Shown: positions 34,401 through 46,459 of the stretch, in pieces
Position numbering within the stretch: the stretch's first letter is position 1
Layout: the number at the start of each line of letters is the position of its first letter
Assembly (NCBI RefSeq): GCF_000004075.3
Contig: NC_026659.2
Coordinates: forward strand, 7,440,001 to 7,504,000
Reading direction: 5' to 3'
DNA: 64,000 bases
Origin: Cucumis sativus
Lineage: Eukaryota > Streptophyta > Magnoliopsida > Cucurbitales > Cucurbitaceae
Made by a program: the position numbers and the translations under genes
The notes under the pieces: model-generated
What the model saw: only the letters and a program-made list of their open reading frames with translations
Database searches by the model: none
What the model was told of the DNA's origin: nothing

Positions 34401-35847
34401 TGAACACAGCCAAGTGATGCCTAGAATTACATCTAATTGCCCCAAATTAATGGCCAGAAGTCAGCTTGATAGTCACTTCAGTCAGCACCAACTCTACTTT
34501 TCTACATATGCCTTGCCCAGATATTGGTCGTACTGTCTCCTATAGTTACCCCAAACTTGGTTCCTTCCACCACTGGTAAGCCCAGTTCCCAAACAATTTT
34601 CTGACGTATAAAGTTATGTGGTGCTCCACTGTTATTCAAGTTCACCACTTCTCTCCCTTTGATTTTTCCCTTCAGTTTAATGGTCCCTTTTTCGGAAAAC
34701 CCATGTAACGATCTCAACGAAATCTCTGTGTCATCTCCCAACTCCATAGATTTTAGCTCCATAATCTCGTTTTCTTCTGACTCGATCTCTCCCTCTTCAT
34801 CAGTTTCCACTTCGTCGTTCATAATACACAACATCAACTCTCTATTCTCCCTCACCTTGCATCGATGCCCACGCGACCATTTATCATTGCAACGAAAACA
34901 AAGCCCTTTGTCAAGCCGTGTTCTCAATTCACTATCTAAAAGTCTCTTAGTCGGCGGTTCTCTTTTCACAAAATTACTCTGTTTTTTTTATAAAATTACC
35001 ATGTGTAGGTAGGGTTATTTGCTTCGTTTGGGCCTCTTTTATTTCAACCTTTTCCATTTGTACCATGTGGACCTTCCCCGATTGGGTCTTTTTCTACTTG
35101 ATCCTTGGATCCCAAATTTGCTCATCGCCAATTGTAAGACTATATTACGGTCATTCACTAGTTGGGCTTTCCTCATACATTCATCTAAATCTTTTAGGGT
35201 GGCGACTCATCACTTCCGCCCTTAGTTCTCGCTCCAACCCTATCTAAAAGGCTTCCATCAGAACGTCTCTACCATTTCTGGCAATGGAGCTGAATTAGTA
35301 AAAAATTTTTTTAGATAGTCATCAGCCATCTTGTTGAATTCTGATCAGCCTCGCTCCCAAACTACCTTCCCCCTTAGGTTGAAAATGATTGAACATTCAT
35401 TGTTTCAAATCTCCCCAGGACGTGACCTTTCGATTATTGCTCCAACAGAACCAGTTGACTTCGTCTTGCGCAAAGCTTACCATTGCTACCTTGACTTTCT
35501 CACTATTGGTTAAGTCGATTATTTCAAAGAAGTGCTCTACCTAATACACCCTTGACTTTGGATTCACTTAGTTAAAGATCGGCATCTCCAGCTTCTTGTA
35601 TATGCTTTTATCCGACACCACTTGCATAACGCTGACTCAGATTCCGTTTCGTCCATTTTTCACTTCTTTAACATTGAAACGTCGGAAGTACCAGACTCCT
35701 CCTTCCTTCTATTGGCCATACCCTCCCTTGTTTCTTCGGTGAGCTTTTTCACCCTTTTTCAATCCTATTAATATTTGTCTCAATTCTTGAATCCTATTAA
35801 TCTTCTCTTTCAGTTGCTTCTAAGCCATGGAACTTGTTTTTCAAGGA

Positions 35848-36249
35848 TGTTAAGGCATAAATCCCAACAAGACTAAACCGATAGAAGGGAAAGAACCCAG
35901 ACTAAACAGAAAAATCCCATCCTCTGTTACAATATATTGATGATAATAACCAAATTGTATCACAAAATGTATATAAGATCTAGATAACAGTAGGGAAAGA
36001 ACAAAACAAACAACCAGCTCCTTTGAGAAGGCTGGAAACCTCTTTTACTGAAGCCTACAGCAGCTTTCACCAAAATAAAACATAAAAGACCTAAAACATC
36101 AATCCCAAAATATTCCATATAAATACCAAATCCTGAAGTGGGCCAGAGGTGTTGCTTTCTCTCTCTTCAGCACCTCGAATTATCAAATCCCATGTCAATT
36201 CTCTCTTCTGCCCCTTCTCTTGTATGTGTGTAATATTGGGGGTCTAGCA
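35848..36249 (-). repeat. LTR of the nested Gypsy element (right)
   Basis: Starts TGTTAAGGCA and ends GGGTCTAGCA, followed directly by the CTTAT duplication. Confidence 0.85.
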
Positions 36250-38339
36250 CTTATATGCCACTTCACCGATGGTTTTAGGCACTATACAAGGTCCATAGAA
36301 TTTTGGATCCAATTTCTCACTTCTGTTCCTTGCTAGCGATCTCTACCGATATGGTCTCAGTTTCAAGAAAACTTCATCACCCATCTCAAACTTGCTTCTT
36401 CATTCGATTTTGGGCCAGTCAAGTTTTCCTTCAAGGCCTGTATCACCAAATCTCGATCCATTAAGATTTGCTCTGCACTATTGTTGGTGAATTTGCTCCC
36501 ATAGGACACCAGCGGAGGTGGGGGTCTTTTGAATACACTTAGAAACAGGCTTTTTTTCGACGCTATGTGGAAGGTGGTGTTATTCCACAACTCAGCCCAA
36601 GGAATATACTTGTTCCACTTCGTTGGTTGTTTGTTGCAAAAATAGTGGAGATAAGTTTCCAAATAGCAGTTGATTCTCGTCGTTTGGCCATCTGTTTGGG
36701 GGTGGAACGTTGTGCTTCTCTTGAGAAGAGTACCCATATATGAGAACAACTCCTTACAAAGTTACTCAAGAATATCTTATCACGATCCATGATGATGGAT
36801 TTTGGGACCCCATGCTTGCTTACTACTCATCAATGAAGATTTCTGCGACTTGTTTAGCAGTGAAAGGATGTTTCGGCCCAATGAAGTAAGCGTACTTCTT
36901 GAGCCTGCCCACCATGACCATTATGGAATTGGATCCTCTAGCCTTTGGGAGCCCTTCCACAAAATTCATGGTCCAGTCTTCCAATCTCACCTCCGGAATG
37001 GGCGATGGTTGCAGCAGTCCTGCAGGAGATGTCACCTCAATTTTGTTCGCACTACTCGATGTACTTAACATCACTTTTCATTTCTGTCCAGTGTAGTTCA
37101 TCGCTCATTCTCTTGTAAGTTCGAAGGAAGCTCGAATGTCCCCCTGATACCAAGTCATGGAAGGTGGGTAAAAGAGAGGGAATTAAAGCAGACTTATTCG
37201 AAAGTACTAACCTCCCTTTATATAGTAGTCGTTGATTCAATAGCTGGTAATTATGCTTTCTCTTCGGATCTTCTTCCAATTTTCTCACTATCCTCCGTAG
37301 CTCCTCATCCTTCTGCACTTCCTCAAGAATAGTTTCCACCTCCACAATTCTTGAGGCCGTCATAGTTGTCAGTTTAATAGGATGAGACACTTGGGAGAGT
37401 GCGCTGCCGCCTTGTTTTGCAACCTGGGTTGATATAAGATCTCAAAGTCGTATCCCAATAGCTCAGTCAACCATTTTGGAACTGTGGTTGCACCTCTCTC
37501 TCTGCTCAGTGAGGAACTTCAATGCTTTTTGATCGGATATCACTGTGAATTTTTGGCTTAATAGATAGTGTCGCCATTTTTGCACTGCCTACCACAGCCA
37601 TAAGCTCCCTTTCGTAGACTTGACTTCATTTGAGTTCTAGGTGATTCATTAGTGATTGAAAGGTGGCGGGTGCGTTAGTCAATCCAAATGGTACAACCAC
37701 GTACTTGTAATGTCTTTCGTGAGTTCTGAAGGCTGTTTTCTTTATGTTGCTCTCTTTCATTCGTATTTGGTGGTAGCCTGGACGCAGATCCAATTTAGAA
37801 AACACATCAGCCCCATGCAATTCATCCAATAATCTGCATACGATCCATCCTGTGATTCGAATCAACCTCGCCCACAGGCTCCGTTCTCCTGTTGGTTGAA
37901 AGTGCTTGGACCTTCGATTCATGAGGTCATCCCACAATGTTACCTTTTTTCGGTTATTGCTCCAGCAAAACCAATTGATCTCTTCTTGAGCGAAGCTCAC
38001 TACAGGCACCTTGACCTTCTCGGCTTCAGCCAGATCATTTATCTTAGAGAAGTGCTTCGCGCGATAGACATGATTCTGGATTCTCCTGATGAAAATCAGC
38101 ATTTCCAGCTTCTTTATACTTGCTCTTGTCCAAAGACCCTTGCCCCACCTTAATCATGCATTCGTTTCCTTGAGTTTTCCTTTCATCTTCGACACTGAGT
38201 CGTCTGATGTTCCCGACAATGGAAATGAAAGGAAAACTCAAGCAAAATTCCAACAATGCGATGATTCGAGTCCCTCCTCAATTGGTTTTTGCACCATGGC
38301 TCATGTCACCCAGGATTGTTGCGGGCTCTGATACCAATT

Positions 38340-38747
38340 TGTTATAACCACTTCCTGAAACACAGAAAAATCCCAACAATGGAGAAAACAGAGAGTACTC
38401 TGCTATACTTATATTAATAGGAAACTCCCCAATGCTTACAAGCAACAAGGTAACCATAAAGTAGGGACAAAGACAATAATACATAAATGGAAATAAGAAA
38501 ACAAGGGAAAAGAAAGACTAGTTGCTGGCTCCTTCAAGACCGGATTCTTCTCCGCAAAAAGCCGTCAGTAGCCTTTCCCAAAAGATGACCCATTGACCTA
38601 CCTCTTCAATCTCCAAAAACATTCCTTATATATTTCTCTCTGGTGGGTCCCACCCAAATCTTCCCCTCCACCTGTTTTCTGTTTATTTTCTAACATACGC
38701 ACCCCTTGCTTCCTCCTTCGGTAGGTATGAATAATTGGGGCCTAACA
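38340..38747 (-). repeat. LTR of the outer Gypsy element (right, 408 bp)
   Basis: Complete LTR with TG...CA ends. A primer-binding site sits just inside it and ACATA just outside. Confidence 0.85.
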
Positions 38748-38752
38748 ACATA

Positions 38753-39440
38753 CCTTCCACGACTCACTCTTTCCATATATAGACTCTGTCCCCTCACTCT
38801 TTCCATACATGGACTCTGTCCCTCTGACTAACCATGGGGACCACTCTAGCATACCATTGGCTACTGAAAAACACTCTATTACATTGGCCATTCCCATTTT
38901 ATCTCTCCTATGATATTTATGATATTTCAACAGAATCGGTGATCTATCAAATTCTTCGTGGATAATGGAGCTTGCATCCGGCTGCGGTAAGATTTGTGGG
39001 TAGGAATTTTGTAGCTTTTAGACAAGTTCACTTCGTTGTGCTCCAAAACATATATTGAAAAGAAAATATTAAGCTGTATCACTATTTTTCATGACAATAG
39101 CCACATGTCTAACTAGTCGATTCTAGTGGTCTTCTTCTTGGACTTCATTTTGCTAGTGTTTCCAATGGTTTTATGTTCCTTTAATGATTTTTTAGAAGCT
39201 CATTGGAACATGAATGCTACAGTTGCTTTCTTAGCTTCCATATATTTGCCTATATGGAGTTCATTGAAGATTAGAAAATGATCTGTCAATCTTGTTGCTT
39301 AAATGGACCTGCAGTTTTGCACTAAAGTCTCTCTTAAAAGGAAAGAACTTATTTTGGCATTAATTTGAAATTTCAAGATTTCTAGGTGTCAAATTATCAC
39401 AACTGTTGATTTTCTTCGCAACCGAGTTAACTGTAGATTG
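38753..39440. other. Non-repetitive DNA upstream of the candidate terminal exon
   Basis: A short duplicated phrase ('actctttccatatatagact' and 'actctttccatacatggact', 38766-38815) is the only structure. No protein is recognised. Confidence 0.35.
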
Positions 39441-39461
39441 TTTTTTTGGTAAATCTGACAG

Positions 39462-39650
39462 GAAGCAGTAAATTGCTGAGATATGTGAAGTTTCACTATT
39501 TTCCGGCACCAGCAATGGGAAGGCATTTGATACTGTTTGGTCGATTGTAAAAACTCGTAGTTTTCCGAAATCTTTAAATCTTGTCAGAATCCTCTATTCG
39601 GGATTTGGAATAAAGTTACCCCTTGAGCAAAGAAGTGTAAACTTCAGCCT
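39462..39650 (+). other. Candidate 3'-UTR terminal exon of NDUFB7
   Basis: After the acceptor-like sequence comes about 190 bp of balanced, non-repetitive sequence beginning GAAGCAGTAAATTGCTGAG. It contains a perfect AATAAA at 39609-39614, and a T/GT-rich stretch follows near 39650. This is the layout of a terminal UTR exon with its poly(A) signal. It has no coding capacity. Which gene it belongs to is inferred from position and strand. Confidence 0.4.
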
Positions 39651-39659
39651 TTGTTTTTT

Positions 39660-40555
39660 TGATTAAATATCATTTATGTCGATGTGTACTGTGATCCTGA
39701 ATATCATTTTGCTTTGTGGATTGTTCCAAAATGTCTCTAATTTTGGATATCTTTGTGCTCTTCATAATCATCTCATTACTTATTATGTATAACAATAATG
39801 TAAATCACCGGTTGACTCATTTCTGTCGAAGTTGAATTATATTTATTCTTACGCTTTTCTTCATTTGTAGACTTGGAATTTGTTAAAGATCCAAAAAGTA
39901 AAATTGACTTTATTGGTGTTCGAAAACATGACTATCATACTATTTTGATACCGTGTGAAAATCATCACTTGACTAAGAGTTTGTGCATGGGTGAGTGGGT
40001 GAAGGGTATATCAACACCCTTGATACTTGATTAACCAATAGTCTTTTGAAAATGAGTCAGCATCCTAGGACAATTTCAAACAGATACTATTATTGAAAAG
40101 CTTAAATGAAATGTGAAAATAGGAACCAAGCCGATAAAGTGAATTTAAAACTTTCGATATAATTTCACAAATTAAAGGTATTAAACGAGACTAAGAGTAC
40201 TGCATTTATTGTTTAATTGATTTATATTTTAAGAAAAAAGTAATCTTTTTGGTCTCTAGATCTTTTTGTTTGATCAAGTTTTAAAGTGTTACGTGATGTA
40301 CCATCATATTGTTGATATTTTATTTCAATGTAGTCCTTATAGGTAAATATTTGCAAGTCTTAGACTTGTTTTTGTTTTTAGAATTTATTTAAAATTGTAA
40401 TTCTTTTATTTAGAATTGATACAAAATATAATAAGAAAATGAAATAAAATTGGCAAATATTTTAAGAACATAATAAAAAAAAATGTAATGGTTTGTTTTT
40501 TAATCTTTAAAAATAGAAAATCAAAATTTATAACCAAACATATATATATATATTG
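39660..40555. other. AT-rich intergenic DNA
   Basis: Nothing recognised. Confidence 0.4.
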
Positions 40556-40559
40556 TTCT

Positions 40560-41175
40560 CTCATAAATGTAACAAAACATCAAAATGTTTATGGTTCGTG
40601 TAACAAAAATGAAAAGCTCATCAAGTCAATTTTTCATAAAGTCTAGATTTGTCATTGATATTTTGGAAGATTCGTCACTTCTCTTTGCAATTTATTCATC
40701 TTCTCTTCCAAAATTTTCTAGCTCTTTCAGGTTTTCTTTCTTCTATTTTTATTCATCTTTTTCTTCCTTTCTTCAAACTCCTCTTTTAGAATACCAAAAT
40801 CATTTTGATATAATCTAAACAATCGCTTATCTAGTCAACATGATCGTTTAGATTCGAAACATTTTTTCCATCGTTTAAAAATAACTACTCGATTGTGTGA
40901 GTATGATCTACTTACCATAGTCAGCATGATCATTTAGCATGGTTAACACGATCATTTAAATTTGAAGCATTTTTTCATTGTTAAAAAAAATTACACGATC
41001 ATGTTGATACTATCTACACGACCGTGTATCATGATCGTTTAGAAGAAGATTTACACGTGTGTGTGTGGTTGATTAATTGCATGCTGACTGAGGCATTTTG
41101 ATATTTTTTTATTGTGGATTTATGAATTTTTTTCGTTTTCAAAGTTGTTCGATACAGAGTAAATATTTTTTTAAA
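40560..41175 (+). mobile_element. TIR plus tandem-core dispersed repeat, copy 3
   Basis: It has the same order of parts as copy 1: a start with 'cataaatgtaacaaaacatc', a pyrimidine-rich part, a tandem core of 'catgatcgtttagattcgaa' units (40810-41045), then 'cacgtgtgtgtgtggttgat' and the conserved tail. The core is short here. Confidence 0.45.
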
Positions 41176-42111
41176 AAAAGATATATATAATGAAAACTAT
41201 TCATTAATTTTAAAAAAGACGAATATAAATAAGTCCACTCAATGACAAGGTGGTGCATTGCAGCATTTTCGAGCCCTGAGAAGCACTCTGCGGGGAAGGT
41301 CTAGGGGAACGAGGGAGGTGAAAAGAGAGGATTGCACACCTTTTCTTTTCTTCCTAGCTTCTTGGTGGAAAGACGTATTGCTTAATTATCATAGCAAGCC
41401 TAAACTCTTGTCGTCAAATATGACGTTTAGGAGAGTCATCTTCAAACTTTGAAAATTTAAACACATTACGTGTAATTTGGGATAATATTTAAAACACTCG
41501 ATTGAATTTGGGGTTTGCTAAGTTTGTATTCTGTTTAGAAATGTTGGATTTCCTAAATATTTAATTGTAGTAAATAAATAGAAAGATTTTAGATATATTT
41601 AAATTATTTATTAGAGTTAGAGCTCACACCATAAGCAAAATAAGCTAAGATATATAAAATAGTCCAATTTAAAATTAATGGTAAATATAACAAAATTTAC
41701 CTTCAAAGAAAATGTCCAAAATGTCCATTGAGATAAAAAAATTGTTGAAACTTGAAATTCTAGATTCATAATAGATAATAATAAATTTTATCGATATATC
41801 ACTAATATGGTAAACAATTCTTGATACTTTATTTCTTTTGTGGTTTGTATTTAGTGATAACTTATTATTTGGTTTTACATGTAGCCACTATGATAGTTTG
41901 AGAACAAGAGACAGACCAGAATCTACAGTATGTTGATAGGCTCTACAGAAGTATATAGAAGTATCATTGATTATGTACTGTAGCATATTTTCAAAAGAAG
42001 ATAGGTTTGGTCAACTCAAATCTAATTATGAATTTCATTGTCACTGAGTAATTTGGACTAAATTTGATTAGACCATGAACAAAATACACACAAGTGTATG
42101 GCTGATAGATC
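41176..42111. other. Intergenic DNA with one repeat segment
   Basis: A 65-codon open frame at 41258 has no recognisable relatives. At 41876-41945 a segment ('catgtagccactatgatagt', 'acagtatgttgatag') resembles 53550-53620 on the other side of the CACTA-like region. Confidence 0.3.
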
Positions 42112-42164
42112 ACTACGGACTTTAATGTCGATTTAAAAGCGACATTAAAGAGGTTGTTGAATGT

Positions 42165-43615
42165 TATTATTATAATTTAATAATTGCTATTGATTATATT
42201 ATTAGTGGCTTCTAAGTTGTTTGATGAGTCAGTATGTAGAGACATACGAAGATCAATGTTTGAGATATAACTTAAAGGGTCTATAATATAGGAATAAGAC
42301 AGTGTACCTTATCTTGGTAACAGTATGAATACAACTCACTTTGTATTTGATACAAACACAATAATACAATGCGTTCATGTAGGTGACATGCGAGTGATGA
42401 TATTCTATGCAATGAGTTTGCATAAGACCGGTTCACAAAATAGTAACCACTAGATATAACTTCGTTAACTAGTTAGCTTTCTATTTCATTAAGATGACCT
42501 AGGTAACTTAGTCTTAATTCATAATGTATAATGAACTCCTGTTTGCTAGAGATTGTCTTATGATTTGTACAAGTGAGAGTGGCCAGATTGCTGACTCAAT
42601 ATATTTATCATTTTGGGGACAAGACTGAGTGAGAAGCTGAGAACATAATCACACAAGATGTAATTTCCTCCTTTTCGACTTTAGTGTAAGTAGATAAGTG
42701 TTCTCTTAAATGGTGTTTTTGGGACTTGAACAAAAGGCACTACCCTCTCTACAGGATTAGAGGAGTTTTTGTTTATTAGTTGGACTATAAACAGGTTGTT
42801 CATTAGAGAAACACTTGTATTTAAAGACTAGACTAAAAGTAACCTAGGGGTAAAACGATAATCTGACATAGCTTGTTTTACAAACACTTGTAATGATTAA
42901 TGTACTGTTATTGGTCTATATCCGTGGACACAGAAATATATCTACAATTAAACGAGATCAACTGTGAGTCTTTAGTGGAGTGTACACAGTTAACGGATAT
43001 TGATTAATGTGGTTAATGAATTTAGTCAATTAATCTTATATTGTTGTAACTTATAATCTGTAAGTCCATTAGGTCTCATTCCTAGCTCGTAAAGAGTAAT
43101 TAAGTTTATTTTTATTGGTTGTAATGTTTAAATTTACTTTGAAAATTAATGTAATGTATAGTGATACATTATAATTAAGCTTATATTTAGTTAAATTTTA
43201 TTATATAAATTTAATTTTGGATATGATTGAGATAATAAAATATTTAAATAAATTTAAATATTAATTTAATGTAAATTAGATTTATATTATAACTATAAGT
43301 TAAAATTTATTGTGTATATGATACACATTAAAACTATAAGATAATAGAAATGTATATTTAAATATGTTTCAAATTTGAATTAAATTAAATATAAGATATT
43401 CAGGATCAGCACCGGTGGGATGAAGAAGTTAGAAAAGAATCAATAAAGTAGTATTTAATTTAACAACTAATTGATTTAATTTGATTAATACTTCATTTTA
43501 GTTTAATTAAATTAATTAAATTAAAATTATAGGTTATGTGAGATATATTTAATTAAATTTGATTGAAATGAAATATTAATGAAATATGATTTAATTAATT
43601 ATTAATTTAATTAAT
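42165..43615 (+). mobile_element. Truncated LTR of the TGTTGGRATTTATG family
   Basis: It matches the solo LTR at 60173-61768 from about its 60th base onward ('gacctaggtaacttagtctt', 'tggtctatatccgtggacac', 'gttaacggatattgattaat'). The first bases are missing and CACTA-like sequence stands there instead. It is noncoding and more diverged than the copy at 60173. Confidence 0.6.
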
Positions 43616-43621
43616 TAAGTT

Positions 43622-44400
43622 AATTTTCATAAATATAATAAAATACCAAAATATTTATGTTTGTATAATAAAACAAAAAGCATGTTTTCATAAGTTCCAA
43701 GTTTGTCTCTGAATAATAAATAAATTTTCAATACTTTTTTTTTTCTTTGCAATTTATTAATCTCCTTTTCATATTATTACTTATTCTTCATTTTACAATA
43801 TTATAATATTATGATTATTTATGTAAATATTTACCAATTTCTTCATTTCTTCTTCTAGAATTTCTTCTTTCTTCATTTATCATCTTCATTTTTTCTTTTT
43901 AGTTCAAGATCCTAAATGATATTGGTATAGGACCTAAATGATTGTGTACCATTATCTAAACTGATCAGCTGTCTATTTCAGATAGACAAAGATTGACCAC
44001 TATCACTAATAGATTGTTTAGATTTGGTACAAGATTGTTTAGATTCGGTACAAGATCATTTAGGCCAGTACAATGGTACAAGATCGTTTAGACTTAATAC
44101 AAGAGTACAAGATCATTTAGACTTGCTACAAGATTGTTTAGATTTAGGTACAATGGTACAAGATCGTTTAGGCTTCCTAAGAGATCATTTAGATTTGCTA
44201 AGAGATTGTTTAGATTTGCTAAGAGAACATTTAGATTTGATACAAAATCATTTTTTCACGCGTGTGACAGATTAATTGTGGGGTATTTTTGTTATTTCAC
44301 GTTGCGGGTTTGTGGGATTTTTTTCTTTCTAAAATTGTTTTATATGGTCTAAATATTTTCGCATTTTGTTCTACTTTTTTTTATAAAAAAAACCAAATTA
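43622..44400 (+). mobile_element. TIR plus tandem-core dispersed repeat, copy 4
   Basis: The start is TTTTCATAAATATAATAAAA. The tandem core (44020-44255) holds about ten units of about 22 bp of the type 'tacaagatcgtttagattt', and the tail is 'tttcacgttgcgggtttgtg'. The core has its own homogenised variant of the unit. A repetitive open frame across it (44024-44275) is only a by-product of the repeat period. Confidence 0.5.
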
Positions 44401-44591
44401 ATTTATTTAATTGTTTTCTCACTTATCCCATATTCTCTCTAACTTCCCTCTTCTTTGGTTGGAAAGAAGAAAAGGGGAGGTATTATGCTCTCGATTCTTT
44501 TTTGCAAAATTCTCATTTTAATTTTAGCTCCCACAAACTGATTTTGGTTCTCACAAACCAAAAGAACCAAAAGTCTCTTTCTCAGGCCTCA

Positions 44592-44665
44592 ATGGTGAGG
44601 TTTCCAAATGGTAGTGACCCAATATTGATGTTTGACAGATACAGAGTCATCAACAAGAGTAATTT
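44592..44665 (+). pseudogene. Exon-like fragment of unknown gene
   Basis: An ATG at 44592 opens 'MVRFPNGSDPILMFDRYRVI', ending near a possible donor (AACAAGA/GTAATT). The preceding 130 bp look like a plant 5' leader. The base and codon use differ from the AT-rich surroundings. I do not recognise the protein, and no continuing exon was found. It may be a captured first exon. Confidence 0.25.
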
Positions 44666-45212
44666 CTTTTCTTTTCTTGTAATTTTTTAAAAGCATGCCT
44701 TAGCTATAGAAAATTAGTTTCTAATTATTTTGCCAATGAAATGGTATATTTAAATTTCCAATTATTTCAAGTTAATAGTTGTTAATTTATTCCCTTGCGT
44801 AGGACTTTTATGTCGATTAGCAACCGGCATCTATGATAGTGTTATTAAAGTCCTCTAATGGCGGTTTAAATCCACTTTAAAGAGACGATTTAAAACCAAA
44901 ATTAAAGAGGTACAATGTTGGTTCTAAACGACATCTATGATCGTATTATTAAAACCCTTTAATATCGATTAGACTTTAATGTCGATTTAAAACTGACATT
45001 AAGGAAGCCTTAAACCGACATTATAAATTGTCTTTTGTATCCGTTTTTTATGACACCAAATAGTTTAAAAACTGTCATACTCTGTCATAGGTTATGTAAA
45101 AAAAAATGTTCAGTGTCATTAATTGCATGCTAGCTAGCTAAAAATATCTCTTCCATGGTATATAACACAATTCTCAACAAACACAATTTATTTCATTTAC
45201 AACAAAGAAAGT

Positions 45213-45404
45213 GACAAAATCGTTTAATTAAGTAACCTATTACCAAATTACATCGATCAATTTATACACAAAGCTTGACAAAATCGTTTAATTAAGTAAC
45301 CTATTACCAAATTACATCGATCGATTTATACACAAAGCTTGACAAAATCGTTTAATTAAGTAACCTATTACCAAATTACATCGATCAATTTATACACAAA
45401 GCTT
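45213..45404 (+). repeat. Tandem repeat, 3 x 64 bp
   Basis: A 64-bp unit beginning 'gacaaaatcgtttaattaag' and ending 'atttatacacaaagctt' occurs three times in a row (from 45213, 45277 and 45341). There is only one visible difference (tcgatcAattt versus tcgatcGattt), so the expansion is recent. Confidence 0.95.
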
Positions 45405-46459
45405 TCAAAATCTAACAAACGAGGGAGTTGTTGTCTATTAGGAAGGATTGTAGAGTTGCTGTCCCAAAATATCTACAAGGAAGATATGCTCACTTAACTA
45501 CATAAAATAGATATTTTAAAATAAATGAATTATACCAAAAAATTTGAACAAATTATAAAACTTATATTTAACTTACACAAAGCATGAAAGACTTAAAATC
45601 ATATAATTTAGAGAACCAACACATATTAAATTCCTATAATTAAAACAATCTAACTTTCAAGTCATAAGGTGAGTTATGGAAGGGATGATATCAATTACAA
45701 AACAATATCTAAAATGCACGTAAAAATAGATAGCTTGGAGGATAATTTGCAAATACAGAGAATGAGAATATGTTATAATTTCTAAGCTTTTAAAATAAAC
45801 TTCACTTAAAAATCTACATATTCTATGTTCTCACTGGTAACAAACATTAAAAAAAAACTGTACAAGTAAACTTTAAGAAACTATGCCGAACAACTAGTTA
45901 CATTATAGATCTAAGTATTTAAATTTATGAACCACACATGTAAACTCGTTGGCGCATTACAAAAAAGTTCATGCATGCACAGGTTCCTCACAAACTTTGT
46001 TACCAAACGATGTGGAGGTGAGGATTCAAACATTTGTTTTATATATAGTTGTGCTATGTTCATGTTAGACATTTTTGCTTTATTGTATTCTAATCATAAT
46101 TATCAAACTTAATACTTCTTCTATCAAACCAACTAAATAGTCATCTCACTGAAAAACAGACAAACTAATCTTTATAATCAACCCTGGCATAATATGAAGG
46201 GGCATTGGATTAATTTAACCGTAGATTTTCTTGAGTCATCATCACAACTAAAATTAGCAAAATATAGCAACTAAAACTAAATAAATTGACCAAGTCATGT
46301 AATTTTACCAATTTGGCTTACATTAACAATTTGTTCCTTATTAAGCTTAATCAGTGGAAAACTAATAAAGAGAACAGGGTTTCTTTCGTGTTCCCAAGAA
46401 AAGCAAAACACATACACAAACATGAACATAAATCTTGTAGCATTTCAAGTTGTAACTAA

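Larger units (their letters stand above)
31041..36249 (-). mobile_element. Ty3/Gypsy chromovirus nested in the outer element (broken)
   Basis: The target duplication CTTAT lies on both sides (31036-31040 and 36250-36254), inside the integrase/chromodomain region of the outer element. The LTRs are 31041-31423 and 35848-36249. Parts on the minus strand: gag with a CCHC zinc knuckle ('CFRCNDKWSRGHRC', about 34.9 kb), protease (about 34.3-34.7 kb), reverse transcriptase (about 33.4-34.2 kb), RNase H (about 32.9-33.3 kb), integrase (about 31.8-32.6 kb) and chromodomain ('LVEWKGLPDRDATWETVQLL', about 31.5 kb). The LTRs differ by roughly a tenth or more, so it is much older than the 25353 element. 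It is a fossil with many breaks. Confidence 0.85.
30532..38747 (-). mobile_element. Older Ty3/Gypsy chromovirus containing a second element (broken)
   Basis: Target duplication ACATA flanks it (30527-30531 and 38748-38752). The LTRs lie at 30532-about 30870 (shortened) and 38340-38747 (TGTTATAACC...GGCCTAACA on the plus strand). Just inside the latter is a tRNA-Met primer-binding site (TTGGTATCAGAGC on the minus strand). Parts on the minus strand, outside the inner element: gag-like region (about 37.9-38.3 kb), reverse transcriptase (about 37.6-37.9 kb), RNase H and the integrase zinc-binding region (about 37.0-37.5 kb), integrase core ('STTFHPQTDGQT', about 36.5-36.8 kb) and the start of a chromodomain (about 30.9-31.0 kb). 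It is a fossil with many breaks and clearly older than the element inside it. Confidence 0.85.
18674..39461 (+). other. Candidate 20.8-kb 3'-UTR intron of NDUFB7 (inference)
   Basis: The possible donor after the stop codon (AATTAG/GTTCGT) and an acceptor with a T-rich tract (TTTTTTTGGTAAATCTGACAG, ending 39461) would bracket all the nested transposons. No other host coding exon is recognisable between them. This is inferred from splice-like sequence only. The alternative is that NDUFB7 ends soon after 18660 and the block is intergenic. Confidence 0.35.

Noticed and set aside
41258-41452. 64-codon open frame in balanced sequence
   Set aside because: No recognisable family, promoter, splice or poly(A) context; too short to support.
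44024-44275. 83-codon open frame with a repeating VQDCLDLLQDHLDL-type pattern
   Set aside because: It is produced by the roughly 22-bp tandem core of the dispersed repeat. The same core elsewhere has no open frame.
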